From Caballeronia sp. SBC1 (GTDB lineage Bacteria > Pseudomonadota > Gammaproteobacteria > Burkholderiales > Burkholderiaceae), in NCBI RefSeq assembly GCF_011493005.1, contig NZ_CP049156.1, positions 496,001-560,000 on the forward strand: a stretch of DNA of 64,000 nt, read 5' to 3'. Below the pieces are notes generated by a model. The model saw only the letters and a program-made list of their open reading frames with translations, did not search any database and was not told where the DNA came from. Positions 28,292-37,229 of this stretch are shown here, in pieces (the stretch's first letter is position 1; each line of letters opens with the position of its first letter). The position numbers and the translations under genes are program-made.

Positions 28292-29020
28292 TCACTGGGC
28301 AGGCGCCGCGTTTGCGGACATGGCGGCGGCAGGACAGGGAAGCACCGCCGGGGTGCGAGCTGTCACTTTTCCGGCCTTGCCTGCCGTAGCGGAAGACGAG
28401 ACGGACGATGACAGGGGCACAGGCACCGAACTCACCGTCCGAACCCCGGCGGAAATCTCGCTGGCGAGTTGATCGACCGCTCGCCGATGTCCCGCCACCA
28501 GCGCGTCATATCCAGCATCGACAGGTTGTTCGGCCACCGTCCGGCAGGTCAGGACAGCCTGATTGTTCACGCCGCGCACGCTCCACACAGCGTCAATCAA
28601 CGCGCGCCGGCCCGGCGACGACTCGAAGCGCTGAACATTCACCTTCACGCGGTACACCGGTACGCCATCGGGATGCGGCGTGCCGAAAACGTCGATGGCG
28701 CCCAGCCGCTGCGACAAGTCCGCCGACAGCGCGCGCCGGACTTCGTCGGCCGGAAGGGACGCCCAGCGCTCATCCTCGAGCACCCGGACTTGCGCCGAGC
28801 CGTCCTGCACGACCATCTGGTTCTTCGCGACTTGCGGCGGCATGTCCACTGGCGACACTTCCAGATAGAACGAAGCGGGCGAGGCCGTTCTTGTCGCGGC
28901 GTCGGTGCCGCCGAGCGTATAAAAGCGGCTGGCTGGCGAACTGCTGCACGCGGCGAGCGCGGCGACCAGACCTATCGCCGACACCCCGCCGACGGCCCTC
29001 AATACTCTGGCCAAGCTCAT
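28292..29020 (-). CDS. pqiC: PqiC-type auxiliary lipoprotein (YmbA family)
   Basis: 242-residue outer-membrane lipoprotein that partners PqiB in intermembrane lipid transport. The signal peptide ends in the lipobox LAAC (Cys25), followed by SSSPASRFYTL, the usual start of the ABC-type transport auxiliary domain; YRVKVNVQRFESSPG and DAVWSVRG are further family blocks. The C-terminal 45 residues are Ser/Ala-rich and low in complexity. It overlaps pqiB by 4 bases and ends the operon. Confidence 0.88.
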   Translation of the reverse strand: MSLARVLRAVGGVSAIGLVAALAACSSSPASRFYTLGGTDAATRTASPASFYLEVSPVDMPPQVAKNQMVVQDGSAQVRVLEDERWASLPADEVRRALSADLSQRLGAIDVFGTPHPDGVPVYRVKVNVQRFESSPGRRALIDAVWSVRGVNNQAVLTCRTVAEQPVDAGYDALVAGHRRAVDQLASEISAGVRTVSSVPVPLSSSVSSSATAGKAGKVTARTPAVLPCPAAAMSANAAPAQ

Positions 29021-30690
29021 GGCTTATCTCCTGGTTTTCCACGCACGAGCGATTCCGGATGACGTTCCAGATAATCGGCGAGCGCATTGAGCGATTGCAG
29101 TGTCCGCGTGAGTTCCTGCAGCGCCTGATGAACATCCGACTGCAGCGGCGAGTCCTGTTGCAGCGTGTTTTGCGCCTCGCCGAACGTTTTCCGCGCGGCG
29201 GTGAGCGTGTCACGCGCTTCGGGCACAACCTGCGTGCCAAGTTGGTTAAAGAGGCTGTTCGCGTTCTTCAGCGCGCCGTTCAAGTTGGTGCCGATCTCGT
29301 CGAAGGGAATCTTGTCGAGTTTCTTCGCGATGTCCGCTACCTGAAGTTGCAGTTCGTCGAGCGTATTGGGCACGGTTGGCAACTCGAGCGGATCGGCTGT
29401 GGCGTCTATCGTGACCTTGGCCGCTTTCGGGAACACATCGAGCGCGACATAAAGCTGCCCGGTCAGCAGATTGCCGGTACGCAACTGTCCGCGCAAACCG
29501 TTCGACACCAGTTTCTGGAGCAATTCCTGTCCGGCCACGGTGTTTTGACGCGGCACCGAGTCCCGGAAGCGCTTGCCCAGCCGGTCAGGATAGATATTCA
29601 TGGTCACCGGCATCTGGAAGCTGCGCGTTTTCGGGTCGTATTCGATCCCGATGCCCGTCACGCTGCCGAGCAGGATGCCGCGGAAGTCGATTGGCGCGCC
29701 CACCGACAAACCGCGCAGTGACTGGTTGAAATTCATGACCACGCGGATGGGCTGGCCGTCCGGATCGCGCATGGAGTCCTGTTCGTCCGAGCCGAGGCGG
29801 AAGGTCATGTTGTCCGGCGCCTGCTGCCCGGGCTCCTGATTCGGCGGTGTCTGGAAGGCAATACCCCCGAGTACGACGGTCGCAAGCGACTGCGTGTTCA
29901 GCTTGAAGCCGCTTGCATCCAGCCGCAGGTCAACGCCGCTTGCGTGCCACCAGCGCGAGTTCGTGCCAACATATTGATCGTACGGCGCGTTCACGAACAC
30001 CTGCATGGTGACGCCCGTGCCGTCCTTGTCGAGCGAAAAGCCCACCACTTGCCCGACCTGCACGCGCCGGTAATAGATAGGCGAGCCAATATCGATGGAA
30101 CCCAGCGACTCACCGCGCAAGGTGAACTGCCGCCCTTTCTGATCGCCGGTCACAGCAGGTGGAGTTTCGAGCCCGACGAAATGGGTTTCGTCCTCTTTGG
30201 ACTTCCCTGCATCCACGCCAATATATGCACCGGACAACAACGTGCCGAGTCCGGTCACGCCGCTTGCCGCCACGCGCGGGCGCACTACCCAGAAGCGCGT
30301 GTCTTTCACCGCGAAGTCCTCGGCGACCTTGGTCAACTGGACGTCGACGAGCACGCGCGAGTGGTCTTTCGACAGCGTGATCTCCTTGACCGTGCCAACA
30401 TCGACGTCCTTGTATTTCACCTTGGTTTTACCCGTCTCCAGGCCTTCGGCGCTCACGAAGCTGATGGTGATCGTCGGTCCGCGTCCCGACACCGATTTCA
30501 CCACGAGCGCAATGCCGATCAGCGCGGCGATCAGCGGAATCACCCATACGAGCGACGGTATCCAGCGGCTGCGCGGCTCGATCACCGGATCAGGAAGATT
30601 GGGCGGCAAGCCACCGCCGCCGCCCGCGTTTCGCGACGGCTCGTTCGGGCCTTTGACGGTGTTGTTCGAAGGACCTTGCGGGCTAGTCAT
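29017..30690 (-). CDS. pqiB: Intermembrane transport protein PqiB (three MCE domains)
   Basis: A 557-residue MCE protein with one membrane anchor (WIPSLVWVIPLIAALIGIAL near residue 43) and three MCE repeats, each recognised by a GLETGKTKVKYKDVDVGTV-like block (about residues 76, 190 and 325). The C-terminal helical region (residues 440-540) would form the periplasmic tube seen in E. coli PqiB, which bridges the inner and outer membranes. The N-terminal 35 residues are Pro/Gly-rich. It overlaps both neighbours. Confidence 0.93.
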   Translation of the reverse strand: MTSPQGPSNNTVKGPNEPSRNAGGGGGLPPNLPDPVIEPRSRWIPSLVWVIPLIAALIGIALVVKSVSGRGPTITISFVSAEGLETGKTKVKYKDVDVGTVKEITLSKDHSRVLVDVQLTKVAEDFAVKDTRFWVVRPRVAASGVTGLGTLLSGAYIGVDAGKSKEDETHFVGLETPPAVTGDQKGRQFTLRGESLGSIDIGSPIYYRRVQVGQVVGFSLDKDGTGVTMQVFVNAPYDQYVGTNSRWWHASGVDLRLDASGFKLNTQSLATVVLGGIAFQTPPNQEPGQQAPDNMTFRLGSDEQDSMRDPDGQPIRVVMNFNQSLRGLSVGAPIDFRGILLGSVTGIGIEYDPKTRSFQMPVTMNIYPDRLGKRFRDSVPRQNTVAGQELLQKLVSNGLRGQLRTGNLLTGQLYVALDVFPKAAKVTIDATADPLELPTVPNTLDELQLQVADIAKKLDKIPFDEIGTNLNGALKNANSLFNQLGTQVVPEARDTLTAARKTFGEAQNTLQQDSPLQSDVHQALQELTRTLQSLNALADYLERHPESLVRGKPGDKP

Positions 30691-31378
30691 GTTTCTTTCC
30701 TGAAGGTTCGATGTGATCCCACATCAGTCGCGGGTCGAATTGCATGGAGGCCAGCATGGTGAGCACCACCACGCAGCCGAACGCAAGTGCGCCCGGCCCT
30801 GGCGTGATGACGGCGAGTGAACCGAAGCGCACGAGCGCGACGGTCAGTGTCACGACAAAGACATCGAGCATTGACCATCGGCCAATTTTTTCGACGATTC
30901 GATACAACGTCGTGCGCTGGCGAGGACGCCATTTGGAGCCCGATTGGGTGGCCCAGGTGAGAAACGCGAGCGTGCCGAGCTTGAGCATCGGCACGAGAAT
31001 ACTGGCGATAAAAATGATCGCGGAGAGCGGATAGTCGCCATCGTTCCAGAACATCGCCACGCCGCTCATGATCGTGTCGTCTTCGGAACCGACGATCGAC
31101 GACGTGTGCAGCACCGGATATAAATTCGCCGGAATGTACAGGATCGCGGCGGACAACAGCAACGCCCAGGTGCGCACGACCGAGTCCGGAGTACGCCGAT
31201 GCAGCGGCGAGCCGCAGCGCACGCAAAGCTGACGCTCGACCGTGAACACGCGCTTTTGCACGCGGTTGCAAGCGTGGCAGGCGATCAGCCCCGCCTCCGT
31301 AGCCGTGGTGAATACCGGCTCGGGAGAGTCGGATGCGGACGCGTCGGGAGTGCCGGCGGTATCGGGCTTGTCGATCAT
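30683..31378 (-). CDS. Paraquat-inducible protein A, second half-size copy
   Basis: 231 residues: a zinc-ribbon-like start (IACHACNRVQKRVF...LCVRCGSPLHRR, two CxxC pairs) and four membrane segments (WALLLSAAILYIPANLYPVL first). E. coli PqiA is one protein with two such domains; here they are separate genes. It overlaps the first half-size gene by 4 bases and pqiB by 8, so all are translated from one message. Confidence 0.9.
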   Translation of the reverse strand: MIDKPDTAGTPDASASDSPEPVFTTATEAGLIACHACNRVQKRVFTVERQLCVRCGSPLHRRTPDSVVRTWALLLSAAILYIPANLYPVLHTSSIVGSEDDTIMSGVAMFWNDGDYPLSAIIFIASILVPMLKLGTLAFLTWATQSGSKWRPRQRTTLYRIVEKIGRWSMLDVFVVTLTVALVRFGSLAVITPGPGALAFGCVVVLTMLASMQFDPRLMWDHIEPSGKKHD

Positions 31379-32175
31379 GGCTTACTCCCTGGAGCGGCTG
31401 CGTCGGGCGGCGTCCCCCGTGTCGTCCCTTGCGTCATCACGCGTTTCGGCGCTAACGGATGCGGCGGGTTGGATGGGGAGCTGGAACGCGAATCGGCTGA
31501 ATAAGCCGAGCCTGAGCCGGGCCGGAGGCCGCCGAAAGGCGTGTACCGCAACGGTCCGCGACCGCCCACACGCTCGGCGATTTCCCACAGCGCGCGCGGA
31601 TCGAAGGTGAGGATGACTGCGAACAGCAAGGTTAGCGCGCCGAATGCGAACAGCGCAGCCTCCGGAATAACGCGCGCGATGCTCACCATTTTCACCAGCG
31701 TTACGAGTATCCCGAGCATGAACACTTCGATCATTCCCCACGGCCGCACAAACTGAATCGCGCGCAGCACCTGGCTGAAGCCGGCAGGAATGAAACCCGC
31801 GCGCAACGGCACGAGCAGATACAGCATTGCAACCAGTTCGGTGAGCGGAAAGAGGATGGTCGCGCAAAAAACCATGGTGGCGATCACTTCCATGTTCTCA
31901 CCCCACAACGCGACGATTGCACCAATCAGGGTCGTTTGGGACGTGATGCCGTTCGTTTCCAGTTCCACAATAGGAAAAGCCTGCGCGATCAAAAACGTAA
32001 TCAGCGCGGCGAGCGTGATGGAGCAAAGCTTGTCCAGATTCGTCGACACGCTCTGGTAGAGCGTGGCGCCGCAACGCGTGCATTTCGCAGAGCTGCGGGA
32101 AGGCAGGGCGCGCTTATGAAACAGTGTGTCGCATTCGTGGCATGCGATCAGATCGTCTAGATCGTCTTCTTCCAT
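31375..32175 (-). CDS. pqiA: Paraquat-inducible protein A, first half-size copy
   Basis: 266-residue inner-membrane protein with a CxxC-CxxC ribbon (IACHECDTLFHKRAL...AKCTRCGATLYQ) and four membrane helices (LCSITLAALITFLIAQAFPI first). First gene of the pqiA-pqiA-pqiB-pqiC operon, which supports envelope lipid homeostasis. The C-terminal 50 residues after RYTPFGGLRPG are proline/serine-rich and probably disordered. Confidence 0.9.
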   Translation of the reverse strand: MEEDDLDDLIACHECDTLFHKRALPSRSSAKCTRCGATLYQSVSTNLDKLCSITLAALITFLIAQAFPIVELETNGITSQTTLIGAIVALWGENMEVIATMVFCATILFPLTELVAMLYLLVPLRAGFIPAGFSQVLRAIQFVRPWGMIEVFMLGILVTLVKMVSIARVIPEAALFAFGALTLLFAVILTFDPRALWEIAERVGGRGPLRYTPFGGLRPGSGSAYSADSRSSSPSNPPHPLAPKRVMTQGTTRGTPPDAAAPGSKP

Positions 32176-32633
32176 AGGCGGAATACTGGGCTCGTAATGG
32201 CGTGTTGTTTTAGTGTCTTAAACGTCGCGGTTCCGGGGCGGCTGCATACAAGAGCAAGGGCCGGGCCAGCGGGCATGGTAACAAACGGCAAGCTGCCGCG
32301 CGGAAGAGGCGCGCAGATCAGGCTTGCGATCCCTTCACGGGCAAAAAGCGCTGCAGCGCGGGCGCATGCCGATGAGCGGACCTTGATTAGCTCCTCGCCC
32401 AATGGAATTGTCGGCGTTCGTGGCCCGTTTACCCTGGATACAAGCCACTGATACCAGATTTGTAACGCGGGCGCGAAGGGGGCGGCAACTATTTCTTCAG
32501 GGAAAAGCCGGTTTTTACTTGTTCGGGTAGGATGGCGGCCTTGAGACCTTAACGTCGGGTTATTGCGGTTGCCGTGCGATAAACCGTTTGGGGTCAAGTC
32601 ATCAATTCCGCACTATTTTTTGGTGGACCACGT
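32176..32633. other. Divergent promoter gap, no gene seen
   Basis: 458 bases between the pqi operon and the cytochrome b561 gene. A 146-codon minus-strand frame covers much of it but lacks protein-like features and a ribosome-binding site. No repeat or clear promoter pair was identified. Confidence 0.5.
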
Positions 32634-33194
32634 ATGGAAAGCAGCCCGAATTTCGCCAGCTCCGACAGCTACAGCCGGACTGCGATCGGCCTTCACTGGC
32701 TGATTGCACTGCTGATTGTGTGCGGCTTCTATCTTGGCTGGATCATGACCGATATTCCCGGTTTCACGCCAACCAAGCTCAAATATTTCTCCTGGCACAA
32801 ATGGATCGGCGTAACGGTGTTCGCGCTCGCCGTCGTGCGCGTGCTCTGGCGCGTCACGCATAAGGCACCGTCCATGCCGCGGCGCATTCCCACGTGGCAA
32901 AAAGGTGTTGCTCATGTCACGCACTTCCTGCTTTATGCGCTGATGCTCGTGATTCCGGCCTCCGGGTACCTCTATAGCTCGGCTGCCGGCATTCAGGTCG
33001 TGTATCTCGGGTTGGTGCCGCTGCCAACGATCATCGGACCGGATACCGCGTTGAAAGCCACCCTGAAGATGGTCCACATTTACCTGAATTACACGCTGCT
33101 CGTGCTCGTGATCATGCACGTCCTGGCGGCGTTGAAGCATCAATTCGTCGATCGTGATGGTTTGCTCGCACGCATGATTCCGTTCCTCCGATAA
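32634..33194 (+). CDS. Cytochrome b561
   Basis: 186-residue four-helix diheme membrane protein (CybB family) that passes electrons between quinol and periplasmic partners. Heme-ligand histidines are visible in AIGLHWLIALL (residue 21), SWHKWIGVT (about 55), HVTHFLLYALM (about 101) and KMVHIYLNYTLL (about 146), each in a membrane helix. Two YceI genes follow within 150 and 60 bases, a common cytochrome b561-YceI association that suggests joint work on isoprenoid quinones. Confidence 0.93.
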   Translation: MESSPNFASSDSYSRTAIGLHWLIALLIVCGFYLGWIMTDIPGFTPTKLKYFSWHKWIGVTVFALAVVRVLWRVTHKAPSMPRRIPTWQKGVAHVTHFLLYALMLVIPASGYLYSSAAGIQVVYLGLVPLPTIIGPDTALKATLKMVHIYLNYTLLVLVIMHVLAALKHQFVDRDGLLARMIPFLR

Positions 33195-33340
33195 GCATTG
33201 TTTGGTTCGCATTCAGCGAAAATGAGGCGTAATTGATTCCTTGTTGTTGATAGCCAGTTTCCTGCGCACGGGTTGCGCTGGATTGCGTTTGACTTTTCAA
33301 TAGCGGCTCAACCGGTTTTCCCGGTGGCCTCAGGACATAC

Positions 33341-33913
33341 ATGAAACACGCGAAATTTTCCCGTTGGTTGCTTGCAGGCGTTTGCTCCGCATCGCTGGTC
33401 GCGGCGGTTTCCGCCTTTGCTCAAGCCCAGGTCGACACGACCAAAAGCACGGTGACGGCGACATCGAAGCAAATGAACGTGCCGGTTGAAGGCAAGTTCA
33501 AGAAGTTCACCTCGCAACTCGACTTCGATCCGGCCAAGCCGGCTGCGGGCAGCGCGAATATCAGCATCGATACGGGAAGCTACGATCTCGGCGATGACAG
33601 CTACAACAAGCAGGCGACCGACAAGGACTGGTTCGATACCGCCCATTTCCCGACCGCTACTTTTGTTTCAACGGCTATCGCGCCGGCTGGCGGGACGAAG
33701 TTCAATGTCAGCGGCAAGTTGACCATCAAGGGCAAGTCGCAGAACGTCATCGTGCCGGTCACGGTCACGAGCCAGGGCGCGACGCAAACCTTCGATGGCT
33801 CATTGCCCATCAAACGCACGCAGTTCGATGTCGGCACGGGCGAATGGAAAGACACCTCGGTCGTGGCCGACGAAGTCGTCATCAAGTTCCACCTCGTCGC
33901 GACGAAGAAATAA
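33341..33913 (+). CDS. YceI family periplasmic protein, copy 1
   Basis: 190 residues with a signal peptide (residues 1-28, ending AFAQAQ). The lipocalin-like YceI fold is marked by STVTATSKQMNVPVEGKFKK, the DTGSYDLGDDSYNKQATDKDWFDTA region and FPTATFVSTAI. YceI proteins bind long isoprenoid chains. It is a diverged paralogue of the next gene and is preceded by the cytochrome b561 gene. Confidence 0.92.
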   Translation: MKHAKFSRWLLAGVCSASLVAAVSAFAQAQVDTTKSTVTATSKQMNVPVEGKFKKFTSQLDFDPAKPAAGSANISIDTGSYDLGDDSYNKQATDKDWFDTAHFPTATFVSTAIAPAGGTKFNVSGKLTIKGKSQNVIVPVTVTSQGATQTFDGSLPIKRTQFDVGTGEWKDTSVVADEVVIKFHLVATKK

Positions 33914-33973
33914 GCCACGCAATAAGCCAAGTCATAAGCGCTCATCGCTTTCAACATTCATCCTGGAAAATTC

Positions 33974-34558
33974 ATGAAAAAGAACCTCCTGATTGCAGCC
34001 GCTGGCGCGCTTCTCGCGGCCGTTTCGTTCAACGCGATGGCTGAAGAAGTCACGTATCAACTCGACCCGAACCACACGTACCCGAGCTTCGAAGCCGATC
34101 ACTTCGGCGGCATCTCGACCTGGCGTGGCAAGTTCAACAAGAGCAGCGGCACGGTGACGCTTGATCGCGCGACCCAGAAGGGTACGCTGGATGCGACCAT
34201 CGATATGACGTCGATTGATATCGGCAATGAGAAGCTGAATGGCGAACTGAAGAGCGCGCAATTCTTCGACGCCGACAAGTTCCCGACGGCGACCTACAAG
34301 GGCACGTCGATGAAGTTCAAGGGCGACGTGCCGGTGGAAGTCATCGGCGAGCTGACGCTGCATGGCGTGACGAAGCCGTTGAACCTGAAGATCGAATCGT
34401 TCAAGTGCTTCACGAACCCGATGATGAAGAAGGAAGTGTGCGGCACGGAGTCGACGGCAACGTTCGATCGTGGCGACTTCGGCGTGGACTACGGCAAGGC
34501 GTATGGCTTCAAGATGAAGACGACTCTGCATATTCAAGCCGAAGGCATTCGGCAATAA
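33974..34558 (+). CDS. YceI family periplasmic protein, copy 2
   Basis: 194 residues; signal peptide 1-23 ([14 protein letters not shown]), then the canonical YceI profile [32 protein letters not shown] and [19 protein letters not shown], and [20 protein letters not shown] near the C terminus with a possible disulfide pair. This copy is closer to E. coli YceI than the first. A terminator 40 bases on ends the three-gene unit. Confidence 0.95.
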   Translation: MKKNLLIAAAGALLAAVSFNAMAEEVTYQLDPNHTYPSFEADHFGGISTWRGKFNKSSGTVTLDRATQKGTLDATIDMTSIDIGNEKLNGELKSAQFFDADKFPTATYKGTSMKFKGDVPVEVIGELTLHGVTKPLNLKIESFKCFTNPMMKKEVCGTESTATFDRGDFGVDYGKAYGFKMKTTLHIQAEGIRQ

Positions 34559-34600
34559 GCGGGAAGTTCTTTCCCGCTGGTTCTTTCCCGCCAGATAAGA

Positions 34601-34628
34601 AAACCGCTTCTGACCGAAGCGGTTTTTT
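34601..34628 (+). terminator. Intrinsic terminator after yceI
   Basis: AAACCGCTTC (34601-34610) pairs with GAAGCGGTTT (34616-34625), followed by a long T run. Confidence 0.9.
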
Positions 34629-34739
34629 TTCGCCCCCCGGTATTGCGAGCATTTCGATCCGGATTTCGGTGTGGCACAGTCGGCAGCGTTTGCACTTTGG
34701 CCGACAGCCCGTCATACCGACAATAACGGAACCACCTTT

Positions 34740-34780
34740 CATGCGACCGGAGTAAGCGCTGAGGCGCCAACTCTGGTCGA
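34740..34780 (+). repeat. Dispersed hairpin repeat, copy 2
   Basis: GACCGGAGTAAGCGCT at 34745-34760, a GCGCCAACTC segment and CTGGTCGA ending at 34780. Compared with copy 3 the 5' flank is CATGC instead of CATGG, and the loop differs (GAGG). It lies 10 bases before copy 3 in the same orientation. Confidence 0.8.
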
Positions 34781-34789
34781 GCGCAAAAA

Positions 34790-34835
34790 TTGCATGGGAC
34801 CAGAGTAAGCGCTAAAGCGCTAACTCTGGTCGACA
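34790..34835 (+). repeat. Dispersed hairpin repeat, copy 3 (perfect stem)
   Basis: GACCAGAGT and ACTCTGGTC form a perfect 9-bp outer stem, followed inside by AGCGC/GCGCT after an A-A mismatch. It ends only 12 bases before the MFS start codon, with the AGGAG ribosome-binding site just after it, so it would sit in the mRNA leader. Confidence 0.88.
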
Positions 34836-34847
34836 CAGGAGAAATGC

Positions 34848-36122
34848 ATGAGCAGTACGCCCGCAGTAGTATCGATCAGCCGCCCGGCCGCGTGGCGCGC
34901 CGTGGTGGCAGCTTCCATAGGCAACGCGCTCGAATGGTTCGACCTCGTGGTCTACGGGTTCTTCGCGGTCGTTATCTCGAAGTTGTTCTTCCCGTCGGGC
35001 AACGACTCGGTGTCCATCCTGCTGACACTCGGCACGTTCGGCGTATCGTTTTTCATGCGGCCGCTCGGCGCCATCGTGCTTGGCGCGTATGCCGACCGGG
35101 CAGGGCGCAAGGCGGCGCTCACGCTGTCCATCCTGTTGATGATGATGGGCACGTTCATCATTGCCGTGTTGCCCACGTACTCGTCCATCGGGGTCGCCGC
35201 GCCGTTGATCCTGGTGCTCGCGCGCCTGATGCAAGGCTTCTCGGCCGGCGGCGAGTTTGGCAGCGCGACGGCGTTCCTTGCCGAGCACGTTCCCGGCCGG
35301 CGTGGTTTCTTCGCGAGTTGGCAGGTCGCAAGCCAAGGCTTGACCACGCTCCTGGCGGCTATATTCGGCGTGGTGCTGACCGGCAACCTCTCGCCGGAAC
35401 AGATGAGTACCTGGGGCTGGCGCGTGCCGTTCATCTTCGGCTTGCTGATCGGGCCGGTGGCGTACTACATCCGCACGCGCCTCGATGAAACGCCGGAATT
35501 CCTCGCCGCCGTTCAGACCACCACCCCTTTGCGCGACACCTTCGCGTTGAACAAGGAACGCTTGCTGATCGCCATTGGAACGGTGGTGCTGGGCACAGTG
35601 GCAACTTACCTCGTGCTCTTCATGCCGACGTATGCAATCCGGCAGTTGGGGCTCGCGCCATCGGTTGCTTTCACGGCCATCCTGCTCACGGGCGCAATCC
35701 AGATGGTGCTCTCACCATTCGTTGGCCATCTCTCCGATACCCACGGCCGCACGCGCATCATGCTGATCTCGGCGGTGCTGCTGCTCGTGTTGATCTATCC
35801 GCTGTTCACGTGGCTGGTGGCGCATCCGACCTTCGGCACGCTGCTGGTCGTTCAAGCGGTACTCGGCGTGTTGATGACCGGGTATTTCGCGGCATTGCCG
35901 GGGTTGTTATCGGAGATGTTTCCAGTTGCCACGCGCACGACCGGAATGTCGCTGGCTTATAACATCGCGGTGACGGTGTTTGGCGGATTCGGGCCGTTCA
36001 TCATCACGTGGCTGATTGCATCGACGGGATCGAAGGCCGCGCCCAGCTTCTATTTGATTTTTGCCGCGGTAGTGAGCCTGGTCGCGTTGATAGCGGCGCG
36101 CAAGCGGCTGGGATTCAGTTGA
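34848..36122 (+). CDS. MFS transporter, metabolite:H+ symporter family
   Basis: 424 residues with 12 predicted membrane helices. The N terminus ASIGNALEWFDLVVYGFFAV and the loop YADRAGRKAAL are marks of the metabolite:proton symporter branch (CitA, KgtP, ShiA, ProP relatives), probably importing an organic acid. Substrate cannot be assigned. AGGAG lies 7 bases before the ATG. Two hairpin repeats stand directly upstream and a strong terminator follows. Confidence 0.9.
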   Translation: MSSTPAVVSISRPAAWRAVVAASIGNALEWFDLVVYGFFAVVISKLFFPSGNDSVSILLTLGTFGVSFFMRPLGAIVLGAYADRAGRKAALTLSILLMMMGTFIIAVLPTYSSIGVAAPLILVLARLMQGFSAGGEFGSATAFLAEHVPGRRGFFASWQVASQGLTTLLAAIFGVVLTGNLSPEQMSTWGWRVPFIFGLLIGPVAYYIRTRLDETPEFLAAVQTTTPLRDTFALNKERLLIAIGTVVLGTVATYLVLFMPTYAIRQLGLAPSVAFTAILLTGAIQMVLSPFVGHLSDTHGRTRIMLISAVLLLVLIYPLFTWLVAHPTFGTLLVVQAVLGVLMTGYFAALPGLLSEMFPVATRTTGMSLAYNIAVTVFGGFGPFIITWLIASTGSKAAPSFYLIFAAVVSLVALIAARKRLGFS

Positions 36123-36177
36123 TGGTTCTGTGCGGACGTATTCGCACGTAGCCGTTGCAATTGCTGGCTCAAAAGCA

Positions 36178-36207
36178 AAAAGGCCGATTCGCGAGAATCG
36201 GCCTTTT
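36178..36207. terminator. Bidirectional terminator, MFS / secF
   Basis: AAAGGCCGATTC pairs with GAATCGGCCTTT around GCGA, with A and T runs on the outer sides; placed between the convergent MFS and secF genes. Confidence 0.88.
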
Positions 36208-36261
36208 GCACTTTCGAACCCCGGATGTCAGCGTTCGAAACTCACATCTTGATGCCTGCTA

Positions 36262-37212
36262 TCAAACCTCTGCGCCTGCGTTGGGATCGCCTGGATCGTA
36301 TTTCGGCTTCTTTTCCTTCATCAGGTCTTCGCGCTTCACGCCCAGCCACATGGCGAGCGCGGCTGCAACGAACACCGACGAATAGATACCAAACAAGATG
36401 CCGACCGTCAGCGCCAGCGCGAAATAATGCAGCGTTGCCCCGCCGAACAGGAACATGGACAGCACCATCATTTCCGTACAACCGTGGGTGATGATGGTTC
36501 GCGACATTGTGCTGGTGATGGCGTGGTTGATGACCTCGATCACCGTCATCTTGCGTTGCTTGCGGAAGGTTTCACGAATCCGGTCGAAGATAACGACCGA
36601 CTCGTTCACCGAATACCCGAGCACCGCGAGAATAGCCGCCAGTACGGACAGCGAAAACTCCCACTGGAAGAACGCGAAGAAACCGAGAATGATCACCACG
36701 TCGTGCAAGTTGGCGATCACGCCGGCCACGGCGTATTTCCACTCGAAGCGGAACGACAGGTAGATCACAATGCCGATCACCACGCACGCCAGCGCGAGCA
36801 AGCCGTTGGTCACAAGCTCTTTCCCGACCTGCGGGCCGACGAATTCCACGCGCTGCAACTGCACCTGCGCGTCTTGATTCTTCAGCGCCGCCATCACCTG
36901 ATCGCTCTGCTGCGCCGACGTCAAACCCTGCTTCAACGGCAGGCGAATCAGTACATCACGTGACGTGCCGAAGTTCTGCACCTGCGCATCGGGATAACCG
37001 AGCGCGCCCAGCGTGCCGCGCACCGGTTCAAGCGGCACCGCTTGCGGATACTGCACTTCCACCACCGTCCCGCCGGTGAATTCCACAGAGAGATGCAGCC
37101 CGCGATGCACGAGGAAAAACACAGCCGCGAGGAACGTGATGAGCGAGATTGCGTTGAAGATCAACGCACGCTGCATCAGCGGTAAGTCGCGGCGAATACG
37201 AAAGAATTCCAT
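36262..37212 (-). CDS. secF: Protein translocase subunit SecF
   Basis: 316-residue RND-type membrane protein that, with SecD, uses proton motive force to help preproteins leave SecYEG. Motifs: SVEFTGGTVVEVQY near residue 29, and the membrane core YSVNESVVIFDRIRE near 200 and GGATLHYFALALTVGILFGI. Six membrane helices and one periplasmic domain. It follows secD after 17 bases. Confidence 0.97.
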   Translation of the reverse strand: MEFFRIRRDLPLMQRALIFNAISLITFLAAVFFLVHRGLHLSVEFTGGTVVEVQYPQAVPLEPVRGTLGALGYPDAQVQNFGTSRDVLIRLPLKQGLTSAQQSDQVMAALKNQDAQVQLQRVEFVGPQVGKELVTNGLLALACVVIGIVIYLSFRFEWKYAVAGVIANLHDVVIILGFFAFFQWEFSLSVLAAILAVLGYSVNESVVIFDRIRETFRKQRKMTVIEVINHAITSTMSRTIITHGCTEMMVLSMFLFGGATLHYFALALTVGILFGIYSSVFVAAALAMWLGVKREDLMKEKKPKYDPGDPNAGAEV

Positions 37213-37229
37213 GATTTATTCTCCGGGAC

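Noticed and set aside
32157..32597. 146-codon minus-strand frame in the pqi-cytochrome b561 gap
   Set aside because: No ribosome-binding site, low-complexity composition, and no family resemblance.
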